In this document: one piece after another, positions 39,801 through 51,800 of the stretch | Position numbering within the stretch: the stretch's first letter is position 1 | Layout of the letters: each line of letters opens with the position of its first letter | Assembly (NCBI RefSeq): GCF_002443255.2 | Contig: NW_019211458.1 | Span: 28,176,485 to 28,240,484 of the forward strand | Length of the DNA: 64,000 nt | Direction: 5' to 3' | Source of the DNA: Varroa destructor | Lineage: Eukaryota > Arthropoda > Arachnida > Mesostigmata > Varroidae | Made by a program: the position numbers and the translations under genes | The notes under the pieces: generated by a model | Told to the model about the DNA's origin: nothing | Databases searched by the model: none | What the model saw: the letters and a program-made list of their open reading frames with translations, nothing else

Positions 39801-42800
39801 CAATGTAAACGTTATTCTAGACCTAATTTCGGCCTTTAACAGGTAAGTCTATTATTGACAAAAATTGGCATTTTCTTCAAATAATAAACCTTATACAAAA
39901 CATACGTGTCAGACGTATTAATACACGGAAACCCTTTTTCTATATGCTCAGTGCTACAACATATAATATGGGGATATAACAATAATATGGGGAAAGACGA
40001 CAATTCATACAGCTAGATTTTGGTCAGCTAACTCGCCAACCATGTTGACTTTCACCGAATCTAAAGCCAAACGATACGCGTCCGTGTATAAACGTGGTGA
40101 ACTGGACGCGACGCCTGCTCACTTCACAGGCAAACAACTACACACTTGATGCCGCTGGTGGAGGCGCGAATAGCGGCGTCAGCATGGTGATGGCGCCGAT
40201 GGTGTCGGGGAATACTCACCCCTCGGACGAGGTCCACGGAGGAATGATGATTGTCGGACACAGTTCTCTGAGGAGCCCGAACATGCATTCGACGGCGACA
40301 CTACCTTTGCCCACTCGGATGAGGTCCTCGTTAACCTACAACGACGTCCTCCTTGAAGAACCCCGAAGGGTAAGCAACAACAGTTAAGACAGACAAACTT
40401 ACATATCATGTGTCCATTATAGACCAATTACTGTCGCCGTTTAGAAAAATATATCTATATATAGGTAAAGTACAAGAAGGGTATCATGTATATTCTAATG
40501 TCGGTGATATGATGCGAGTCTATATCAAATGTCTGTAAACTGGAATATTGATCCCGATTTACGCCTTGTCATCTTCACTCGATTCCCTTTATGAGCAATC
40601 CGCTTCTCATCCAACTGTGAACTATCGTACTCTTTAGTTGCGCATGCACACACGTGCCCCACGCTTGAATTCTGATGCACAAAATACTACGAGCATGCAG
40701 CTTTACCAGGCTCGGCTACCACTAAAATTGCTTCCATCATCGTTCCTCCTCTGTGCGGTCGACAAAGCAACCAACCACCCGAACCAATAAACGGTATCCC
40801 ATACATCTGCCTCTCATATTTAAAACGTGTGCTCATTGCCGTTAGGTGAACAAAGCTGTAGAAGCGGACATAGCCTACAGAGGTGGTCATCTTAATTTAA
40901 TTATATACAATATGGTGCTGACCGAAGCAGATCCCCTTGATGGCAGAAGAAGCGTGAAACTCTGGCGTATTTCTAGCTCCACCCACTCTTTCCGACGAGC
41001 ACGGTAAACGTTATGCGGCGGCCTCGCAGTTCCCGCGTGTCCCAACCCTTCAGGCCCCCGCTGTGGCCTATGCGAGCTAACCACCGTTGCTCACCAGAGA
41101 GTTACCGAAGACGCCAAGCACCCCCGATTAAATTACATTGAGAAGCAGGCAAAGATAAAAGTATGTTAGAAAGAATGGAAAAGTGACAGAAAGTTGGGAG
41201 AATTGATTTGGGCAACCAGCGATTAACCGGGATAAGTAAAGTTGTTGTTCTAGTTGTAAATTTGGGGATATGTGATATTTACTGCTATTGCCTCGTACCT
41301 GTGGCATATGATTCTTACATTTGAAAGGTATATGTTTAAAGGGCCGCTAGATGGTGCTATTTACAGTTCGATCTTGGAACTTGCACTGGTAAACACCAAC
41401 CACTCAATTCGTTAATCTAACGCACGGCAAGTTCGTCATAACTACGTGTGCAGAAGAGCTTAACAGCAGTCGTAACTACATACGTCCGGAACAGAAGGGT
41501 AGGAGGAGATGGAGCACGCAGGAAAATCCGTTACAACATAATCGCAAAATCTAATTAAGGAGATTATCGAAATTCGATGTTATTGATTAACACGAATGCG
41601 AATTACAAGGCAGGGAAGAATATAGCGCAGATGGGCTACAGTAGAGTCAAACAATAAACAACACCCACGAATTTACAGTTAGGACGTTGTAGGCAGCAAC
41701 TGCTGTAACTGTTAGCCTAGTTTTCTGCCACATTTCGAGCCTATTTGGTTTTTATACGTAGATTCAAGTCCTCTTTACGATGCTGGAGTGATAACTTATT
41801 TACCTTATATGTTGCATGATATGAGTACATGAAATGGTCTAGGTTCGAAACCGGGCTCAGGCATACAATTTATTTCGTGGAGAAAACAAGGCGGCTGAAA
41901 CAGTGCTTACGAGGCAATGTTAGACGGAAAATGCGAAGTGGCCTGGCCTTCACGCCACCTTATTCGAAACAATCGAGTGACTCCAGGCAGTGATCTCCAA
42001 CAACGCCTGGCTTGCAATTGTCTTTCTATAAAGCGGACCTTGATACAATCCTCGCGTGCCCTTCCTCTCTACAGTCGATCTTGTCGCAGTTATTTGCAGA
42101 TCTTTTACCAAGATTGCTATCAGTGGCTATAGCAAATTTAGAAGCGTTTTCGTCTTTTCTATCGGTGGCTGAATCGCGAAGACCTTTTATCACCCTTCAT
42201 TCACCATCTGCGTGCCTTCGCTGCTACGTGCATCGGCCAATTTCGTTATCGAAGAGCGTGAAAACAGTTTATTAGGATGAAGGATGAACAAGTGAACAAA
42301 TCGCTATCCTCGGCATCGATATACAAGATTTGACAGCCGCTGATGCGTTGATCTATTCAGTCAATGAGCAACAGGCACGAGTAGGAAAGGCCAGTTCGAT
42401 ATGTTTGGTAAGCAGCGCTATTCTATTTCCTGCTCCGTCAACAATCTTGATTGCCTTCTCTTTCTCGATTATAGCTTGGGCTACATAAGCTAGGCGAGTG
42501 CTTTGTATCTATCTACTATATATCTGTGACCATGTTTCTACTATTTGTTCGAAATGGAGAGTGTATGTTCGTGCACGAGACGAAATGGGGTGCTGGGGGA
42601 TTAAGTTAGAAGATTATAGCAAGCATTTGGCGAGATGCCTCGAGAGGCAATGCGACTGTATTTTCAACCATTTGTTATATTGTCAAAATGCTCTCATCTC
42701 ATAGGGTGTTCACTAAGGAGCGATGTCGCTTCGCGTATTGTTACAGCTCTATGTGACTGCTTACAAGGGTATGATCTCACTGTGGAAGGAAAGCGGGCAA

Positions 42801-45800
42801 AGATTTTCGATTTCTGGAGTAGGCTGAAATGCTAGCTAGTATCCGACTAGCTACTGGCTATTTGGAGGACATTTATACCTCTGTATGTTGACACGGACGT
42901 ATAAAATATATAATGACAATGTATTCCGGCCGGCTGTGCGTACATAATATCTTTTCGCAGTCAGGAAAAATTGATAATCTGATCCGTCTATTCATGAAGA
43001 GTCTGAAGCGGGCTAATAGGATCGGATTCCTGGTTTCGATAGTAGCGGTCCTACCAAATAGTTGCAGGAAATAGATACAAGAATACGTAGTGCGACGTAT
43101 GAAGCCATATCTACATGGCCCGGTTGTCGACTTCGAGATCGTACCTTTAAACAAAAATTGCACAAACGATTTTCAACGAAGCAGGATGATCCACCGAAAA
43201 AGTTCTTCAAGCGGATAAAGAGTGAGAGAGAGACATTCGACGGGTTCATCAAAACCAAGCGGGCTTTCATAGACGAGCAGGAGTTCGAACTGCCCGACCA
43301 GGACCGAAAGGAGTGAGGTTGATTCCCTTTGCGAACTTCATTGCGGTGGTTAATTCGACCTGGTATGGTGCCCTGATTTAGACCACCTAGCATTATACGC
43401 CAGAAGATTGCGACAAGGGAAGCCCGACAGTACGGGAAACTATCTGCTCAACCTGGCACTACGGATTGTGATACCGACGCAGTGTGTTGTTGGTGTTAGA
43501 AACGGGGCCGCCTCTAGGTTAATTGCCCGCGTGCATGACTGCCAAACGTCTGGTCGCGTTAGTGCTGCCCCTCCCCCCTTCCGTTCAATTCAACGGAATC
43601 GCTGCCCGTTCAGAGTTTAAGATCGACGTCAAACTGGGATGTGTGGAACTAGTCTCGGCCATTCTGAGCATTGGGATGGATGATACAACTGATGTTTCGG
43701 CCGGGTGCCTGAATGACACCGACGCATAGCCCCCCATAGTCGTGGACTGCTAAACAAGCCGTCAGCGTCATGGTCGCTCAGCCAAAATAGAACAGTGATA
43801 TCTCCGAAGCGCTTTGCAACAGTCGGGTTATTGAGGTCTTCGATCCAGGCGGATGGAGCTATGTATGCATCTTCAGTGGGTACTTTCATGACTCCGTACG
43901 ACATGGGTACCACTGAACAGAAAGGGGCATGTGAAATCTTAATCACTAACCTCGAATGATGGCCGGTCTACATGAAAAGAGCTAGCCAAGGTAAGCCAAG
44001 TTCAGGTGTGCGTATGACTCACTAGATTAGAGGTCTCCGATACGTGTCTCATCCTTCAACAAAGCCATTCGAATTCTACGTCTACAATTGTATGAATTAA
44101 TCTGCCGTAAGGATCTGCTACGTGTCGAGTTCGGGTATTTATTTTAAAGATCGGGAAGGCTACCCACATTACACCTGGTTAGTCACCGTACCCACAGATG
44201 ATTGCGTTTCCCTCTGCAGCAGATGTTGGACAATGACATGATCGAGGCTTCGTCCAGTGGGCTTCTCGCGTCATCTTGGTGAGAAAGAAAGACAGTTCAT
44301 TTCGATTTTGCGTGGATCCCCAAAAGGTGAATGCGGTCACAAAAAGAGACGTCTTTTCATTGTTATTGACCAACGGTATGTCCGATGTGCTAGAAGGAAT
44401 CCAGATGTTTCCGCTTTGAGCCTGATGAGTAGCGGCCATTGACAGATAGATCTTCATTGCCTAGTGACAAAAAGGAAACCGCTTCTTTTACTTCAATCAG
44501 TCTACATCAATTTAAACCGATGCTTTTCGGATTGGCCAATGCGTCGCCAACGTTTTTCTGAATGATAGACGGGGTACCAAGCACGTTGCGGTACCATATG
44601 TACTGGTCTATCCCAGTGATATCACTGTATTCTCTTAGAGATTGGAAGGGTATCTACAGCACCTCCGAGAAATACTTCCTCTCCGAAGGGCTGCCGATCT
44701 AAACCTTAGGGTGTCCAAAAGTTAGTTCGTTAAGCAAGAGGTCGTGTACCTCAGTCAGAGAGTTTCCCCACAGACAATCTTTCCTGACCCAAAGAAGTTT
44801 ACGGCGATAGACGCCCCAGTTCTGTCAACTATTTTTCGTCAATTATGAAGCTTCCTAGAGCTGGTGTCTTATTACCGCTAGTTTGCACAGGACTTAAACA
44901 AACCGTCATACGATTTGTCAAAAACGAACGTCTTTTCCACATGAATTTTCAAAAACCATTTCTAGCATTGAAGGACGAATGGATCTTTTTTGAAACACCT
45001 TGGGGAATGTTTACCGAGCGAAATACAAATTAACGCGGGTGAAGCCGGTTTGGAGGCTCGTCCAGTTCGGTGGCGATGCGAAGCGCGTGGTAGCCTATGC
45101 TCTTGGCGAAACGAAGTAACAATCGTCGGAGATAGCGTTTGGCTGCTCTCTGGGCAATAGCCTTACCCATACGAGTGTGAACGGAGGTTCGCGATAGCCA
45201 CTGACGCTAGTGTGACTTGCAAGTACTTTCGCTCCAAACTGGCTATAGCCGATTATTTTATAGATATGAACTATCTTAGATAATAACGCTGTTACCCCAT
45301 AGAGTATCTTTAAAAAATATTTAATTAAGTTATTTCAATTGAAGTTTTATTTCACATCTAAATATTATTGGTCTCATTATATCAGTTTAATAATAATAAT
45401 AATCTAATTAATAATAAAGTCACTCAAATTAATATTTTAAAATTAAACAAATTACTAATTTTTTTCTCTTCAATTGATCATATAAAATTTATTATTCGGG
45501 GACAAACAAGTGACGTTTTTTTAGAAGAATCAAGAACTATTATTATACCTATTAAACATGGTTTATAGTCAAGAATATTAATCTGTTTATTGAATTTTCA
45601 TTATTTTTTATCTTTAATTTCAAATATTCTAAAAGGAATAATAGAAATGTATCCAGTTTTAGGATTTTTTTATATTTATTAACTGCTTATTAAATTATTT
45701 TCTAATATTTATATTGTATATTATTTTATATAATATTATATATTTTATTACTTATTATTAAAATGAATTTATATTTATTAATTAAATATATAATCGAGAT

Positions 45801-48800
45801 CATATTCAAACTCCTGTTGAACTTCGACGTGTGGCTCTGGAGCTACACGACAAACAGTAAGGCGGATGCGCTGTCGCGGCTACCCGCGTGACATTTTCTA
45901 CACCCGGAAAGAAAAGACATGTGACGATCTGGCTCTGAAGCTCTTGCAGCGCATCAGCTAGGTAGGCTACGTTGGGCCTCGGTGGCGACCAAATTCCAGA
46001 GAAATGGATAAGTAGTTTTGCCACCGAAGGATGAAAGGGCTGGCTATTTCTAGGCCGCGGGGGTCCCAGGCCAGTCCTGGCACAATTAACCGAGCTTACC
46101 GTATTTGCGCTTTGCCACTAAAGCCACCCGGATTGAACAAAGACTGCCCACCGCTCTACGTCTTGTTACTTATTGGAGAGGAGCGTTTGAACGAGTATCC
46201 AGGTGCACGTTCGCAGTAGTAGAATTTTTTGTGTACCTAGTTCTATTCGTGTAGACTATTGCACCTATGTTTTTCACCTTTTTCTGGATTGCCGCTCGAC
46301 GGGTCGGGCCGTAGTAGAGGCTTTCTTCGCCCTTCAGGATTGGTTCAATGCTGTGGATGCCGGCGTCACGGGTAACGCCAGCTACTTCCGGGGCCGGTGC
46401 ATACGACGGTATCTGGCATGTCCCAACATTCACTATATGAGGACAGCCGTAGATTACCCGCAAGCGATCCCGCCCGTAGAGTCCGCACCCCAATGTCCTC
46501 TGCGGCAGCAGCCCGACACCTCACTAAAACTGCTGTTCAAATCCTAGCCAAGGTACAGTATCGAGAAGCCAGTCGCATGACACATATCGCCTATAGCAAC
46601 GACATTTCACTTTCAACTTTCGGGATATCTCGAAAGATTGGGTGCGAGATGTAAGGGTCTCGCCCGGTAAGGTAAACAAATAAAGCAGCCATCTAAATTA
46701 TAGAACAACATGAATTATATTTACGGTCCGGCAGCTATGGATATGTACTATACGCCGGCTGGTCAATCGCAACTGTGGAACCTCGTCAATGCCACAGTTC
46801 CAAAAGTACGACATTTAAATCGCTATGTTTTGTTTCTACGAGCGTATCTAAATAAAAACTTTAACGAATTATTTTGTGCATGTGCTAGAAGTGTTATTCC
46901 TGACAGTGATCATTATCCAATGTGACCACCGTTCACTGCGATTACAGCTTCAATTTGGGGCCTAAACAGTTCACTAGTCATTTTCTAAATTATTCTTTTT
47001 CATTAATTCTCTGCGTTAAGCAAGATTGGTAGGTATAACTCGCTAAAATCGCTCAAGCATGATACACAAAAAATTCCTGCGAAATGTAATTTTGGGGCTT
47101 ATGACAGGGCAACATTTCTAAAATGCAAAGGCCCAGAACAGCTGAAAAGCTCACAAAAAACTTTTGAACCGTTGGAACTTACCTAACTTATCTAACCAAC
47201 TAACAGTTTATATTCTTTTTTCTAAAACGGCCGTTAATTTTCATATGAAAGGTCAAAGTGTAACAAAAATGGTTCTTTACGCCATCTGACGGCTTCTTAA
47301 ACACTTTAAATTTAAATACTATTGAAAATCTTACTGTTTGCCTTCTGGAAACCTTCTAGAATTCTCCAAAAGCTACACGAAAGCTAGCAACAGTATAAAC
47401 CGTTGATCTCGGGCGAAAAAAGAGTTTTCAGTTACGACGCTTCATTCAGCGCGAAAAACTTATGTAATGGGTAATCTTCGCTAAGTTTCTAAAAACAACG
47501 CACTGTTTTCAGTCATGACAAGTTCGTAATTTCGTTGTAGAAGAAAGGAGGTTGTTGTTTGGTACTAAGGGAACGTGTGCCTGCTAGGATAAAGAGCCTG
47601 GCCATATATATATAAGAGGACCCTTGTTTGGCTGACCCGCGATGAGGATACATCACGAGGCTGGGCTAACATGCAAAAAGGTTTTATTGGAATATGGCAG
47701 GACTAACAGGAAGGCCTAGCAAAAACTATGATTGGTCGGAACAATAACAACGGCGAAATAGTGGCTGAAGTTGAAGTATAGGTAGAAAATTGGGCCCTCT
47801 TTTCTTACGTCGATAAGCTAGCCTTTGGTCTACGAGATCGCGCCCCGTCGAATAGAGTACATTGTCGAGCAGTACACAAATGCAACAACAACGACGTACA
47901 CGCAGGCAGACACACGCACACACACACACACACACGCAAAACAAGAGAAACGGTACTATCAAGCGTGGTGGCGCTGGTCGCAGTGACACTTCTGCCGGTA
48001 GTAAGTGCGACAAGCCGCTTACAAAAGAGCAAGCACACCTTCGCCAGTTACCCCATTCCGACGACTGCTGGTTATTGTGTTGTTCTTGGCGTAATAGAAG
48101 TCGTCCATTCAGAACTTCCCCGTCTTCTATCTGTTCGACATCGCAGCGATCACCGATCGCGAGAGAAGAGGACATTCAGACATTGTGTTGCTGCTGCTCC
48201 TGCTGTCCAACGCGAGTGGCACAGCGTGCATTGTAATGTTCTACCAATGTCAGCGCCTCTTTTTTATGTCGACTTTTCTCTCTTCCTCGTCGTTTATCTC
48301 GCTCTGCTCAGACTGTTCGAGCTCGCCGGCCGTCGCCACAGAAGCGGAAACTAACGACCCCATCAGTCAATATAGTACCCTCAAAGTACAATTCAATGCT
48401 AACGGTTCGTTTCTGCGATCCGTAAGATGCTGGCTCTAGCCAGTAGAAAGCAGGTGGTAGAGCGGGTATAGCCTTAGATTAAACGTTTTGTTAGCAAGCT
48501 GTTCACAGCAAGTCGCTCTGCCCTGAGAAGAAGGGCGAGAAGCTCCATCGTCGAGGGCTAGCGGTAACAGCAGTAGTCGACGAGGTAAGACGCTAAAGGG
48601 CGCTTAGTGTATACGAATAGGCAGAGTATACGGAGATTGTGCTGATCGACGACTTTGGTGTAGTGCGATTGCTGCTGCAAATAAAATGAATAAAGGTATA
48701 ACAACTGCAGACTTTGCCAGTTTCTGCTATTGTTATGACCAGGTTACACGGGATAATGTGCATAGAGGCAAAGCGGAAGTGAAAAATAGGAAGTGCTCTG

Positions 48801-51800
48801 ACGGGCTGTAGAACTTTTGAACGAACGGCTAGGCGTAAACGTTGTATTGCGAACTGTATAGCCAGACGAAGTCCTGCTGCTCATCTGAATGGGCGTGCAA
48901 GAGCCGCTGTTTAGTCGTATATACGTATGCATGCATTTATATTGCCGTCTTCATGTATATCTTATGTTTGTGGTCATGTGACGGAATCTTTACGTGTATA
49001 GCTAAATATTCAAATGTTTGTATTATGTCTGCCGGTGGTAAGTCAGACAGCTTGGCTTGGGGCGACCGTCCAAAGCTCTGAACAAACTAAACGGTTGGAC
49101 GTGACAGGGTGGCTGGTCTAGGTAGGGAGCGGGGATGCATTCGTCTTTGGTACTGCTGTAAGACAAATAACAGACATCGAAGCGTGGCAAAGCTGCCGCG
49201 TCCTAGCAGCAGACATTTTGGGGTTAACGTAGAAAAACAGGAGGCAGCTGTTGTCCGCAAAGCGAGACCCCGCGACTGGCAAGGGCCTTTAGGACTTGCC
49301 GCCTTGCCCACAGGTAATGAGATTCTATAACAAGTAAGTTTTACAATACCCAGGCGAGAATACAGAAGGATACACATATACATATATATAATCGCCCCGC
49401 CATCGGCCGCTGCAATTACACTGGCCACGACTGATCAGTCTATGTCTGTGAGTGAGGCAGACGTTATAGTAAACGAAAGCCTGGCAGACAGGCAAAAAAG
49501 TAGTGTATAAGTAATAGTGAGCACAGGTAAGAACATGAAGCAATTTGGTCGGAACTCTGATTTTCCTTTAGGCTTAAGGCGACTCCTCATGCCATTTGTA
49601 CTTTACCACTTCCCTCGCCTCAAATGTATGGTCGCTGTTGAAATCATTGGCGATTTGAATAAGGGTTGAAATCCGGGATAAACTCGACGAAAGCTGCTCT
49701 CTTTAGTTGATGAAAATTTTGCTGGTCGCTCATCTGCTATTACGTAGTGAATGGAGATGGACTTCTCGGTTATTTCTGTAACGGGTCGAAAACAACCCAG
49801 TTGAGCCAAACACGAGTCGGCCTAGTGATTCAGGCACAGGGGAAGCACGGATCACAATATATTCAAGAAGAGACGCAACACCTACGGCGTTGACTATGGC
49901 AAAGGGTAAAGCGCGTTTCGAAATGCTGCCAGAATGTAGTATGTGAAAGATAGACAGGACAACCTCCCCGTGTTAGCGTCCTTGGCGTCTCTGCCACTTC
50001 CGTCCGCCGGTAGTGGAGCAAACCGTGGCGCTGCTTCACAGCTGCTACATTGGCTAGTCTAAGCGTTAGCCCATTGACGCGCAGCCGTCATTCAGCGATT
50101 GTAGGGGTAACACCAAGTGTCCCACTTTATCTCCAACTCAGTCTTCCAGTACACTACAGATGTAGGCTAAGTACGGTATCCTAGAGCAGAGCTGGTAACT
50201 AAAGTAAGTTAAAGCCACACTGACCTTACACTGTCGATACTGCGAGAAGGAGAATTGCTTCTTTTTTCCGTCATCGGTAACATGGTGCTACGCGTACCTT
50301 TTTTTAAGCCTATACCACTTGTGGCTGGGGACGTGTGTAAAATCTACGTATGTAGCTTGAGTCTGTCCCGATAGCTTGCTTGACTGACCGTATTCTGGAA
50401 GATTGCAGGACACACCATACGAGTTGTTCAAGCTACTGCTTTGTCTAGGTGATTGAAAAAGTAGGAGCGCTATTTTAGGTGGCATAAAACCGAATCTATA
50501 CAATATCATAGTTAATGGGGTAGTTAGCAGTGTTCAATACCATCGTTCTTATTATCTAAGCTTGTTAAGGTTGCCGTCATCGTTATTGATTATTAAAAAG
50601 CGTCTGTAGGCATCGAGTCCTGAAATACTGATGTGAAGTTATCGCAGGGACGATGTAAAAAGCTTTGAATAATATTAGTAGCTGGATTAACATTCATGTT
50701 CAATTTAAACTGAACTCACATATTAGCTCACGTATGACGTAACCGCGATAGTTCAACGATGATGAAAATCCTAACATGACTCTAGGAATAAAGCCAAAAT
50801 CGGCCAGCTCAGCCATCACTATTTGCTTTGGGAAAAACTTAGACTACAAATTATTTTAAGCGTCTCAGATTTCTCCAATGCCCTCAGCTCTTTCCAACTT
50901 TTTTTCGTCTACTGCGTTTTTATATACTGTTTGATAAATGACACGAGGATCGGTTCCTTAAACGCAAATTGTAAACGCTTCACGCACTCGGCAGCTGTAG
51001 GTGTGCGCGAAGAAATCAAGGTCTGAGTTATACACGAACGTTCTTCCTTCTTTATACAACAATTAGTCAGCTTAATCGACTCTTCGATCGGGTAGGAAAC
51101 AGGAGATAATGCTAAGGAAAGGGGCGGAGAGGATGCGAAAGGAAGAGACAAATCGAAACGTAACGAGAAAAAGTGATACTTATGTAGTCGACAATATCAA
51201 ACGTGTAAAAATAGAAACAGTAAAACGCTGCGACTAGCAGCCGTAGGCAGGGCCGTGAACGCGGGTAACTGAGGATACAACAAGACTCAACAACAGTGTG
51301 TCCCATTGCACCCCTCTCGGTAGTAGGCGCAGTTATGGAGAATGGGGCGGCCATTCTACGTTCTTACGTCACCTGTAGTTCTGCGCAGAGAATGATGGAG
51401 GTCACGGTTGAAGAATTTCGAACTGTCAACAGTTCAACAATATATATCAAGCGAGGAAGCTAGTTAAGTGAAATCTGGCCGAATTTACGTGGAACGAGGA
51501 CTCCTTGATGCCATTCGCTCCCGTTGTTCTAACAGCAGCAGTAGGGACGTGCTCAAAGCACAAGCTTTCGTCAGTTATACCCTGCTTTATACTAGAAGTC
51601 GGCCAGTGAACCCTAGTGAAACTTCCTTTGTCGAAAACCAGTCAAGCGCCCAGCGTGCGAAGAAAACGAGATAAGGAAAGAAGGCGAAGGGGAGCAAAAG
51701 CAGAAAGAGCCAAAAGTCGATTCACTGCAGTCAGCTGCGGGTGATCTGGAAAAGCGAGATGGTCCCCAATATCCTAAGCTGATTTCGGATATTGTAATAT

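Larger units (their letters stand above)
43060..46560 (+). mobile_element. Degenerate Ty3/gypsy-type LTR retrotransposon in intron 5
   Basis: Plus-strand remnants appear in the usual pol order of this group: reverse transcriptase, RNase H, integrase. They are scattered over all three frames with many stops. The stretch 43,062-44,220 upstream may be gag and protease remains; the basic FKQKLHKRFSTKQDD segment looks gag-like, but I could not confirm a zinc knuckle or a protease active site. I found no terminal repeats, so the ends are set by the recognisable coding remains only. It lies in the same orientation as the host gene. An AT-rich mitochondrial-like block interrupts it near 45,250-45,800. 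Confidence 0.8.

Noticed and set aside
45368..45568. 66-codon ORF in the AT-rich block as a mitochondrial protein gene
   Set aside because: The translation matches no mitochondrial protein I could confirm. The recognisable motif in the block is rRNA on the other strand.
47862..48236. Plus-strand ORF of 124 codons with His/Thr repeats
   Set aside because: It is driven by the CA microsatellite, has open frames on both strands, and has no exon borders that fit the gene's frame.
49109..49330. Possible extra exon ending at a CACAG|GTAATG donor
   Set aside because: No suitable acceptor or matching composition was found, so it is not included in the gene model.
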